Shown: piece by piece, positions 1-5,012 of the stretch | How positions within the stretch are numbered: the stretch's first letter is position 1 | Layout of the letters: each line of letters opens with the position of its first letter | NCBI GenBank assembly: GCA_003555185.1 | Contig: PWFZ01000100.1 | Coordinates: 1-5,012, forward strand | DNA from: Balneolaceae bacterium | GTDB taxonomy: Bacteria > Bacteroidota > Rhodothermia > Balneolales > Balneolaceae | Length of the DNA: 5,012 bases | Direction: 5' to 3' | The notes under the pieces: generated by a model | Databases searched by the model: none | What the model was told of the DNA's origin: nothing | What the model saw: the letters and a program-made list of their open reading frames with translations, nothing else | Program-made: the position numbers and the translations under genes

Positions 1-329
1 CGCCGACCCGCAGCCGACATAACCCCGAATGAACTTCCACCTCATCTTAGGTCAGCAATCTGTTTTACGTAGCGCGGTGTCGCTGACCCGCAGCCGACAT
101 AACCCCGAATGAACTTCCACCTCATCTTAGGTCAGCGACCTGTTTTTACGTAGCGCGGTGTCGCCGACCCGCAGCCGACATAACCCCGAATGAACTTCCA
201 CCTCATCTTAGGTCAGCAATCTGTTTTACGTAGCGCGGTGTCGCTGACCCGCGGCCGACATAACTTCGAACGAATTGTAACCGATTTCAGGTCAGGCGAC
301 CTGAACTACGTAGTGCGGCATTACTGACC
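1..329. repeat. Tandem array of an 80/81-bp repeat, about four units
   Basis: Four head-to-tail units are visible: 1-80, 81-161, 162-241 and 242 to about 320, plus the first bases of a fifth (321-329). Units 1 and 3 are identical over all 80 bp. Unit 2 differs from them at a few sites (CGCTGAC for CGCCGAC at its start, GCGAC for GCAAT, one extra T). Unit 4 begins like unit 2 but is strongly diverged from position 252 on. The order is therefore A-B-A-B', and a 161-bp dimer appears to have been duplicated recently. Each junction can form a hairpin: GTCAGC 51-56 with GCTGAC 82-87, and GTCAGCGAC 131-139 with GTCGCCGAC 160-168 (one mismatch). There are no spacers and no sustained reading frame of repeat protein. 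The left end is probably cut by the window. Function unknown. Confidence 0.93.
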
Positions 330-607
330 AGAGTAATCGAATTGATTGCTTCCATTAGATATGCGACTGTTTTCATTCTACCGTGAACCGGAAAGGTCTG
401 TATAGGATGATAAATGACAAAAACATGGTGGGTAACACACCGGGAACCCACGTCAAAAAGCGTCCCGTTAGGTACGCTTGGTCAAAAGTTTTTCAAAGCG
501 TTTATGGCTATGCTTTTCACCAACCGTTCCGATGGAACGAAGAGTTTTCAAGACACTTTTCCGGATTACCCACCAGATCTTCCTAAAGGAAGACACTTGT
601 GCCGAAA
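330..607. other. Non-coding segment between array and detached repeat copy
   Basis: I find no convincing protein gene here. The short open frames (for example 383-586 and 414-692 on plus, 468-665 on minus) overlap one another, encode low-complexity-free but unrecognisable peptides, and one runs straight through the repeat at 608-690. The segment lies between two partial copies of the array repeat: the end of the array at 306-329 and the start of the detached copy at 606-629 match at 18 of 24 positions and are exactly 300 bp apart. This is what one would expect if unique DNA had been inserted into, or captured between, array units. The part from 426 to 593 is rich in inverted repeats and is described separately. 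Positions 330-425 show nothing I can identify. Confidence 0.6.
426..593. ncRNA. Candidate structured RNA (nested and side-by-side stems)
   Basis: An outer 10-bp perfect inverted repeat (TGGTGGGTAA 426-435 with TTACCCACCA 566-575) encloses a second helix (CCGGGAA 440-446 with 558-564, one G-U pair). Inside these lie AAGCGT 458-463 with ACGCTT 474-479; GGT-c-AAAAG 480-488 with CTTTT-c-ACC 513-521; and CGTTCC 525-530 with GGAACG 534-539 over a 3-nt loop. A last hairpin follows directly: TCTTCC 578-583 with GGAAGA 588-593 over TAAA. Together they form a closed multi-branch structure. An alternative pairing, GTGGGT 428-433 with ACCCAC 446-451, competes with the outer helix. The direct repeat AAGACACTT occurs at 550-558 and 590-598. 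The pairing is symmetric, so strand is undetermined. I recognise no known RNA family, and no reverse transcriptase is present to support a retron. This is inference from hand folding only. Confidence 0.35.
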
Positions 608-690
608 ACGTAGCGCGGCGTCGCTGACCCGCAGCCGACATAACCCCGAACGACCTTCCCCCCATCTTTGGGCAGCGACCTGTTTTACGT
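608..690. repeat. Detached copy of the 80-bp array repeat, with inverted ends
   Basis: This single copy matches the array at 1-329 (shared CGCTGACCCGCAGCCGACAT, then AACCCCGAA) but has its own changes, such as GACCTTCCCCCCATCTTTG in the middle. Unlike the array units, its boundaries can be seen: it opens with ACGTA (608-612) and closes with TACGT (686-690). Inside these lie GTCGCTGACCC (620-630) and GGGCAGCGAC (670-679), which pair apart from one bulged base. It can therefore fold into a long imperfect hairpin with terminal inverted repeats. AAA stands on both sides (605-607 and 691-693), too short to be called a target duplication. It ends 3 bp from the stop codon of the minus-strand gene at 694-966, where it could act as a 3' hairpin for that transcript; that role is inferred. 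Confidence 0.85.
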
Positions 691-693
691 AAA

Positions 694-966
694 CTACCTT
701 CTTCGGGTAACCAGACCTACAAGTGCTACAAATACAATCGATCCAAGAATTGACCATATAATGGGAAATTGATTACCACCAATTTCAACGTTCAAAAGCT
801 CGGGCATTCCCAATTGTACACTAAGCCAAGACCCAAGCATCGCTCCAATAAAGCCTACAACAATAGAAACAACACAGCCTCCTCTGGTATAGCCGGCAAT
901 AGATTGACCAATTGACCCACAAACTCCGGCGATAAACAGTAGTAAAATTATTTCAAGTATTGTCAT
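694..966 (-). CDS. GlsB/YeaQ/YmgE family small membrane protein
   Basis: A 90-residue protein, the usual length for the transglycosylase-associated / GlsB-YeaQ-YmgE stress-response family. It has three hydrophobic segments at about residues 4-25, 30-52 and 67-86. Family features include glycines spaced through the first two helices (A13-G14, G17, G20, then G29-G30, G38, G41, G45), a short polar loop with IGG (62-64), FPIIWSILG (67-75) and a positively charged end RRR (88-90). It should sit in the inner membrane. Members are often induced by envelope or general stress, but the biochemical role is unknown and no catalytic residues are seen. The ATG at 964-966 is preceded by AT-rich DNA without a Shine-Dalgarno. 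It lies 152 bp downstream of the gamma-glutamyltransferase gene on the same strand with a REP-like element between, so co-transcription is doubtful. The family call is firm; the function is not. Confidence 0.9.
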   Translation of the reverse strand: MTILEIILLLFIAGVCGSIGQSIAGYTRGGCVVSIVVGFIGAMLGSWLSVQLGMPELLNVEIGGNQFPIIWSILGSIVFVALVGLVTRRR

Positions 967-995
967 TTGTTAGTATATAATTATTTGATGTTAAA

Positions 996-1050
996 TCTCC
1001 CCTTGAGGGGAGATAATAACATGCGTTTAGCATTTTATTTGAGGGGTGTT
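996..1050 (+). repeat. REP-like element, copy 1
   Basis: The element has three parts in order: a palindrome TCTCCCCTTGAGGGGAGA (996-1013), a small hairpin ATGC-GTTTA-GCAT (1021-1033), and a conserved tail GAGGGGTGTT (1041-1050). The tail could also pair with the CTCCCC of the palindrome, giving a closed alternative fold with the small hairpin inside. The same arrangement occurs at 3195-3249 and, reversed, at 3295-3351. It fills the gap between the gamma-glutamyltransferase stop and the small membrane protein start. There it could stabilise or end the upstream minus-strand transcript, though no poly-T run follows to make it a standard intrinsic terminator. Orientation is assigned arbitrarily as palindrome first. 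Confidence 0.8.
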
Positions 1051-1118
1051 CGATGAGTTAAAATCTAAGTAGAAATCAAGTCAATACCCTTTGCCTTTAA
1101 AATCTTATGATCCAATCG

Positions 1119-2933
1119 TTAATTACCCATTACAACACCTTCTCGTCGTGGGTCAGCTCCACCAAAATAACCATCTTCTGTTCTTTGGATCGCTTGAATT
1201 CCACTGGTTAAATCCCGCTCAGTAATTTCATGTCCCATTGCTTCAAGAGCTTCAATAACTTCTGCCGTAAACCGCTGATCTTCAAGTAACGTAGGACCGT
1301 TGTAATTAGCAAAATTAGGGAGGTTAATTGCATCTTGCGCATTTAATTCCCAATCAAGCATTCCTATTATTGCTTTTGCTGTATAATGAATAATAGCAGC
1401 ACCACCCGGGGAACCCACGCTGGCAACAAACTCACCACTTTCTTTATCAAAAATCAACGAAGGACTCATACTTGAACGAGGCACTTTTCCGCCCTCGACC
1501 CTGTTGGCCATTGGGTTGCCCTCTAAGTCCTCAGGGACACGCGCAAAATCAGTCAATTCATTGTTTAGCAGAAATCCACCTTTGAGGCCGGTTCCACCAT
1601 CACTCATAATCCGGCTCCCAAACCCATTTTCAATCGTTGTCGTCATGGATACGGAATTCCCATCCCTATCTACAATGCTGATATGGCTTGTCCCCTTATC
1701 AGGCTGTTCGGGCTGCATTCCATAAACGGCTGTTAAAGGACCGGGAACTCCGGCTTCAGCTGATTCCATTGCATTATCACTAATTAATGAAGCTCGTTCC
1801 TGAAGATAATCGTCACCCAAAAGACTGAACCAGCTGTTGGCCGGTGGCTCCGCAAAATTCGGATCGCCGATATACTGAGCACGGTCTGCAAAAGCCAGCT
1901 TGGCTGATTCCAGATATTGATGCATCCATGCTGCTGATGGCACATCTCCTTCCAGAACTACATCCGGAGTTTGAAGATTTTCCATGATTCCAAGCATCTG
2001 CATGATGGCAATATGACCGGAAGACGGTGGCGGCATTCCACAAATTTCATATGATCTCCAATCGGAGCACATAGCATCTACTTTAAAACTTTGATCCGGA
2101 TAGGTTAATATATCTTCTACCTCCATTTTTCCGGGACGCTCATGCCCCTTCACTCTGTCAACAATATTTTGTGCAACCGTTTCATTATAAAATCCGGCTG
2201 AACCTTCCGCTGCTACATTTCTAAACACTTCTGCAAGTGCCGGATTTTTCAATGTATAACCTACCGGATGTGCATCGCCATTTTCATCGTAGTACAATTC
2301 CCGGGCGATGTCATCTTCACGAAGAGACTGATCTGCATCCAGCAAGCCCTGAAGCCTTGGACTGATATTAAATCCCTCCTCGGCAAGTGTGATTGCGGGT
2401 TGGAATAAGTCTGACCATGGAAGTACCCCATGCTCCTGATGGGCGTATGCCAGCATCGCCACTGTACCGGGAACCCCTACAGAGAGTCCACTTCTAACAG
2501 CATCACGGTAGGGTAATGGTTCGTCGTTTTCGTCATAGAAAAGTTTTTCATGAGCAGCCGCAGGTGCCCGTTCGCGTCCATTATACGTATGAACTGATTC
2601 TCCATCGGAAGTGAGCAAAAATGCTCCGCCACCAATTCCACTTGATTGTGGTTCCGCAAGAGTCAATACCATTTGAACGGCAATCGCTGCATCAACAGCA
2701 GAGCCGCCGGCCTTAATTATTTGATATCCCGCATCAGTAGCAAGGGGATTTGCAGCAGCAACAGAAAACTCAGAAGTTGCCCAACCCGGCTTTTCGGTAT
2801 AACCTGTAGCCATTTCGGGCTGTTCAGGTATTGTATAGGTTACACCACTCTCGGTTTGGCCGCAGCCGATAAAGAGAACAGAGAAAAACAAACTAATCGC
2901 TAATAGATAGGGTATTAAAGAAGATGATTTCAT
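1119..2933 (-). CDS. ggt: Gamma-glutamyltransferase, predicted lipoprotein
   Basis: Gamma-glutamyltranspeptidase/hydrolase of the Ntn-hydrolase superfamily, which cleaves gamma-glutamyl bonds in glutathione and related compounds and releases or transfers glutamate. Starting at 2931-2933 gives 604 residues with a lipoprotein signal (MKSSSLIPYLLAI.., LFIGC, lipid-accepting Cys24). The open frame reaches ATG at 2984, but that adds 17 residues ahead of the signal. Motifs, numbered from the chosen start: SSGIGGGAFL near 97-106; NGRERAP with the substrate-binding Arg equivalent at 120; PPPSSG near 301-306; GTSH with the predicted nucleophile Thr415, where autocleavage gives a large chain and a 190-residue small chain; NNELTDF (Asp462); PRSSMSP (Ser487-Ser488); GSPGG (508-512); and the C-terminal GADPRREGVVMGN. 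IENGFGS has Glu where E. coli GGT has Asn411, as in another common GGT subgroup. No Shine-Dalgarno is visible. The likely site is membrane-anchored in the envelope. The family call is near certain; substrate is not shown. Confidence 0.96.
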   Translation of the reverse strand: MKSSSLIPYLLAISLFFSVLFIGCGQTESGVTYTIPEQPEMATGYTEKPGWATSEFSVAAANPLATDAGYQIIKAGGSAVDAAIAVQMVLTLAEPQSSGIGGGAFLLTSDGESVHTYNGRERAPAAAHEKLFYDENDEPLPYRDAVRSGLSVGVPGTVAMLAYAHQEHGVLPWSDLFQPAITLAEEGFNISPRLQGLLDADQSLREDDIARELYYDENGDAHPVGYTLKNPALAEVFRNVAAEGSAGFYNETVAQNIVDRVKGHERPGKMEVEDILTYPDQSFKVDAMCSDWRSYEICGMPPPSSGHIAIMQMLGIMENLQTPDVVLEGDVPSAAWMHQYLESAKLAFADRAQYIGDPNFAEPPANSWFSLLGDDYLQERASLISDNAMESAEAGVPGPLTAVYGMQPEQPDKGTSHISIVDRDGNSVSMTTTIENGFGSRIMSDGGTGLKGGFLLNNELTDFARVPEDLEGNPMANRVEGGKVPRSSMSPSLIFDKESGEFVASVGSPGGAAIIHYTAKAIIGMLDWELNAQDAINLPNFANYNGPTLLEDQRFTAEVIEALEAMGHEITERDLTSGIQAIQRTEDGYFGGADPRREGVVMGN

Positions 2934-3159
2934 GGTCTGGAGACTAATTATGAAAAGAAATTTAACGGTTGTTGGCTTGAGCATCAGCTAACGAGCCAGT
3001 GTAAATGAGATCAGAAATAAGATCAAAGTTTCGACATGATTATACAAGTTGATATTAGAATTACTTTGCATTAAAACCTTATAACCTGATCTCTGTTAAA
3101 CGAATACGATAAAAGTGTAAACCATGTTCCCGAACACCTGTAACTTAAACAACCTACTA

Positions 3160-3175
3160 TCCCGAGAGATCGGGA
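3160..3175. repeat. Short perfect hairpin TCCCGA-GAGA-TCGGGA
   Basis: A 6-bp GC-rich perfect stem with a 4-nt loop stands alone in the intergenic region, 20 bp before the REP-like doublet. Hairpins with TCCCGA..TCGGGA arms are, from general familiarity, frequent between genes in Bacteroidota-type genomes. Only one copy is present here, so its repeat status cannot be shown from this window. No T-run follows on either strand, so it is not a typical intrinsic terminator, and it lies upstream of both flanking genes. Confidence 0.55.
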
Positions 3176-3194
3176 CTGGAAGAGTTGTGAGGTA

Positions 3195-3249
3195 TCCCCC
3201 CTTTAGGGGAGATAATAATCATCGTTTAGATGATTATATGAGGGGTGTT
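3195..3249 (+). repeat. REP-like element, copy 2 (left half of a doublet)
   Basis: Same design as 996-1050: palindrome TCCCCCCTTTAGGGGAGA (3195-3212, one arm base changed), then a perfect 9-bp hairpin ATAATCATC-GTTTA-GATGATTAT (3215-3237), then the tail GAGGGGTGTT (3240-3249). The GTTTA loop and GATAATAA lead-in are identical to copy 1, whereas the stem bases next to the loop differ (CATC/GATG against ATGC/GCAT) and remain fully paired. That pattern suggests the hairpin itself is what is conserved. It faces copy 3 across a 45-bp AT-rich spacer. Confidence 0.85.
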
Positions 3250-3294
3250 GTTAAGGCTAGAAAAAATATCATATAAATTTTAGTGGTTTGCGGG

Positions 3295-3351
3295 ACACCC
3301 CTCAGGTAATGCCGGGAACAACCGGCTTTACCGTCTCCCCTCGAGGGGAGA
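3295..3351 (-). repeat. REP-like element, copy 3 (right half of a doublet, inverted)
   Basis: This is the reverse orientation of copies 1 and 2: tail ACACCCCTC (3295-3303), then a hairpin GGTAA-t-GCCGG (3305-3315) with CCGGC-t-TTACC (3322-3332) around a 6-nt loop, then a perfect palindrome TCTCCCCTCGAGGGGAGA (3334-3351), which extends one more pair on each side. The hairpin sequence is unrelated to that of the other copies, but the position and pairing are kept, so the element is recognised by its outer blocks and structure. With copy 2 it makes an inverted pair spanning 3195-3351, upstream of the pullulanase gene. Confidence 0.82.
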
Positions 3352-3373
3352 CCTTTTCAATTGCAACTCATGT

Positions 3374-3422
3374 ATCCTAACAACCGGCCAGGTCGCTTTA
3401 CTTCAACCTGGGTTTATAGGAT
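3374..3422. promoter_or_regulatory. Nested inverted repeat upstream of the pullulanase gene
   Basis: Outer arms ATCCTA (3374-3379) and TAGGAT (3417-3422) enclose inner arms CCAGGT (3388-3393) and ACCTGG (3406-3411) around a 12-nt loop. A further GTATCCTA in direct orientation lies at 3444-3451, repeating 3372-3379. The set sits 100-150 bp before the pullulanase start and overlaps the weak promoter-like pair at 3397-3425. It could therefore be an operator or a structured leader. AACAACCGGC within it (3379-3388) also occurs at 3317-3326 in REP-like copy 3, so part of it may be decayed repeat. No regulator is encoded in the window. Confidence 0.3.
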
Positions 3423-3523
3423 TATTCCCAAATTTAAGGCTTAGTATCCTACAAATTTAAATACAAGAACTTATATTGTTCGGAATTACAGACTCTATTT
3501 TTTTAAAACCTGATTTATCCCTC

Positions 3524-5012
3524 ATGAAATTTGCCTCATTATCATTTTTGATTTTATTTATCTACAGCTGCGGAACAGCAATTCAACAAAATGAACCCGT
3601 CCTTACTGAAGAGGATCAAACTGAAATTACAGAAGGGATGGCCGCTCACTGGATCTCCAATGATCGTCTGATCTGGGAAACAGATGTAGATCCTGCATTT
3701 GTAGAATTACGATACAGCACACTTGGAGATATAAACGTATACAAAACAGGAGCCTCCGGTGGTTACGGTATCCCCCTCACCCCCAACGCAGACCTCAGTG
3801 ATGAGTTAGCTGATAAATTCCGTCACATTTCAGACAGAACCATATACGAAGTGCAGTCTGATGAAAGTACAATCAAAGAGAGTCTGACAGGACAGATTGT
3901 GGCTATTGCTTATGATGACCAACGAATACCACTCGAAGCAACTAACGTTCAGCTCCACGGAGTGATTGATGACAACTTTATTTATGACGGTAAGTTAGGT
4001 CCTGTTTACAATGATGGAGAGATCAACTTAAACCTTTGGGCACCTACTGCTCAAAATATCACCCTCAACATTTATGATGATGAGAAATTGTTGATTGAAA
4101 CGATTTCCCCAATTAATGAAAATCCTGACAATGGTGTCTGGTCATTTTCCGTAAGCCGGGATTTTGATCGTTCTTTCTATAGGTTTGATATGGAAGTCTA
4201 TCATCACGAAAACAGAGAAATTAATCAGTATGAAGTCACAGATCCTTACTCAGTCAGCCTTACTACTGACAGTCGGTACAGCCAGTTTGTGGATCTCGAA
4301 AATGATAGCAACCTAAAACCAACAGGTTGGGACGACATAAAAAAGTCACAACCCAAAGCCACCGATATATCGCTCTATGAATCTCATATGCGTGATTTTA
4401 GCATGGGTGATCCTTCCGTGCCTGAAGAGCACAGAGGAACTTATCTTGCATTTACATATAATGGTCAAAACGGGCAGGATCTATCTGCCGGAATGAACCA
4501 CTTATTACAGTTGAAAGATGCAGGTCTGACCCACCTCCACCTCCTTCCCATTAATGATATTGCTACAATCACAGAGGATCTGGAAAAGCGGGTGGATCTG
4601 ACCGATCCCTACAGCCGGCTGTGCGAAATGACAGATCAGAAATACATACAGGAACGATGTAATGAATTTGGAGACACCCCGATCCAGGAAGTATTTGAGT
4701 TGATGGCGGAAAATGATCCGGTTACCAAAGACATTCAAAACACTATGCGATACATTGATAATCCCGGGCTTACCAATCTGGATGGTTTCAACTGGGGATA
4801 CGATCCATTCCATTTTAATGTACCTCAAGGAAGTTATTCCACCAATCCCGAAGGTGCACAGCGGATTTTAGAAACCCGCAAAATGGTAAAAGCCCTTCAC
4901 GAAGCCGGACTAAAAATTGTAGTTGATGTGGTTTATAATCACACTCATGCGTCCGGAATGGGCGAAAAGTCTGTTCTTGATAAAGTGGTTCCGGGATACT
5001 TTCAGCGATTAA
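3524..5012 (+). CDS. Pullulanase (alpha-1,6-glucosidase, GH13), lipoprotein, 3' end cut by window
   Basis: Debranching enzyme that hydrolyses alpha-1,6 links in pullulan, starch or glycogen. The first 496 residues are visible and the frame is open at the edge; full-length relatives are far longer. A short signal MKFASLSFLILFIYSC predicts a lipidated Cys16. An N-terminal pullulanase module follows (AHWISNDRLIW 41-51, ELRYS 61-65), then a CBM48-like beta-sandwich (LWAPTAQNITLNIY 171-184; VTDPYSVSL 238-246), and the GH13 barrel from about 283: YESHMRDFS 285-293, RGTYLAFT 304-311, AGLTHLHLLPINDIA 333-347, NWGYDPFH 423-430, PQGSYSTNPEG 434-444, and conserved region I DVVYNHT 468-474. The insertion between about 352 and 415 is usual for the Klebsiella PulA / limit-dextrinase-like group. 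The catalytic Asp and Glu of regions II and III lie beyond the window, so activity cannot be checked. ATG 3524 is the only start preceding the signal and lacks a Shine-Dalgarno. Confidence 0.94.
   Translation, partial: MKFASLSFLILFIYSCGTAIQQNEPVLTEEDQTEITEGMAAHWISNDRLIWETDVDPAFVELRYSTLGDINVYKTGASGGYGIPLTPNADLSDELADKFRHISDRTIYEVQSDESTIKESLTGQIVAIAYDDQRIPLEATNVQLHGVIDDNFIYDGKLGPVYNDGEINLNLWAPTAQNITLNIYDDEKLLIETISPINENPDNGVWSFSVSRDFDRSFYRFDMEVYHHENREINQYEVTDPYSVSLTTDSRYSQFVDLENDSNLKPTGWDDIKKSQPKATDISLYESHMRDFSMGDPSVPEEHRGTYLAFTYNGQNGQDLSAGMNHLLQLKDAGLTHLHLLPINDIATITEDLEKRVDLTDPYSRLCEMTDQKYIQERCNEFGDTPIQEVFELMAENDPVTKDIQNTMRYIDNPGLTNLDGFNWGYDPFHFNVPQGSYSTNPEGAQRILETRKMVKALHEAGLKIVVDVVYNHTHASGMGEKSVLDKVVPGYFQRL

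Larger units (their letters stand above)
2934..3523. promoter_or_regulatory. Divergent intergenic region between ggt and the pullulanase gene
   Basis: This 590-bp gap must hold the promoters of both divergent genes. On the minus strand a perfect TATAAT lies at 3039-3044, about 105 bp before the chosen ggt start, but I see no good -35 partner. On the plus strand TTTACT (3397-3402) and GATTAT (3420-3425) are 17 bp apart, each matching the sigma-70 consensus at 4 of 6 positions; this is weak. No clear Bacteroidota-type TAnnTTTG box was found. A short near-palindrome, TGTTC-CC-GAACA, sits at 3125-3136. The rest contains the hairpin, the REP-like doublet and the nested inverted repeat listed separately. 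The promoter calls are suggestions only. Confidence 0.35.

Noticed and set aside
1..329. CRISPR array
   Set aside because: The units are about 80 bp and contiguous, with no unique spacers of regular length and no cas genes.
426..593. Retron msr-msd region
   Set aside because: The inverted repeat ends are suggestive, but no reverse transcriptase gene follows on either strand within the window, and no other retron-specific feature could be assigned.
1..690. Integron cassette array with attC sites
   Set aside because: A single GTTAGGT fits GTTRRRY at 467-473, but no matching RYYYAAC partner is present at a sensible distance and the 80-bp units lack both core sites.
383..692. Small plus- and minus-strand open frames in the left part
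   Set aside because: They overlap in several frames, run into repeat DNA, lack recognisable domains and have no supporting start signals.
996..1013. Intrinsic transcription terminator
   Set aside because: The palindrome has only a 2-4 nt loop, is not followed by a T-run on either strand, and belongs to a repeat family also found in a promoter region.
1504..2903. Short open frames inside the gamma-glutamyltransferase gene
   Set aside because: These are shadows of the 604-residue gene, which has conserved motifs along its full length.
2934..2984. 17-residue upstream extension of the gamma-glutamyltransferase (ATG at 2984)
   Set aside because: Starting there would place a second hydrophobic stretch before the complete lipoprotein signal that begins at 2933.
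4505..4828. Minus-strand open frame of 107 codons
   Set aside because: It lies wholly inside the pullulanase reading frame, which carries clear family motifs on the plus strand.

Overview
This 5-kb chromosomal window holds three protein genes set among several families of structured intergenic repeats. The organism is most likely a free-living Gram-negative bacterium of the Bacteroidota / Balneolota / Rhodothermota group. Reasons for that inference: both large genes encode lipoprotein-type exported proteins, none of the three starts has a recognisable Shine-Dalgarno sequence, the genes are moderately AT-rich, and the intergenic DNA carries CTCCCC..GGGGAG and TCCCGA..TCGGGA hairpins of the kind I associate with these genomes. 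This is not proof of lineage.

Layout. Positions 1-329 are a tandem array of an 80/81-bp GC-rich repeat in an A-B-A-B' order, probably entering from outside the window. Positions 330-607 hold no convincing gene, but 426-593 has a dense set of nested inverted repeats and could be a structured RNA. A detached copy of the array repeat at 608-690 ends 3 bp from the stop codon of a small minus-strand gene (694-966) for a GlsB/YeaQ/YmgE-type three-helix membrane protein. After a 152-bp gap with a REP-like element (996-1050) comes a minus-strand gamma-glutamyltransferase gene (1119-2933), a predicted lipoprotein with the full set of Ntn-hydrolase motifs. The 590-bp divergent intergenic region (2934-3523) carries a small hairpin, two more REP-like copies facing each other as a doublet (3195-3351), and a nested inverted repeat. 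On the plus strand, a lipoprotein pullulanase (GH13, alpha-1,6-glucosidase type) starts at 3524 and runs off the right edge, so only its first 496 residues are visible.

Functionally, the two enzymes look like independent envelope-attached degradative functions: release of glutamate from gamma-glutamyl compounds such as glutathione, and debranching of alpha-glucans. They are divergently transcribed, and nothing shows that they form one system. The most unusual content is non-coding: the three-copy REP-like family, whose central hairpin differs in sequence between copies but keeps its pairing, the dimeric tandem array, and the possible structured RNA between array fragments.
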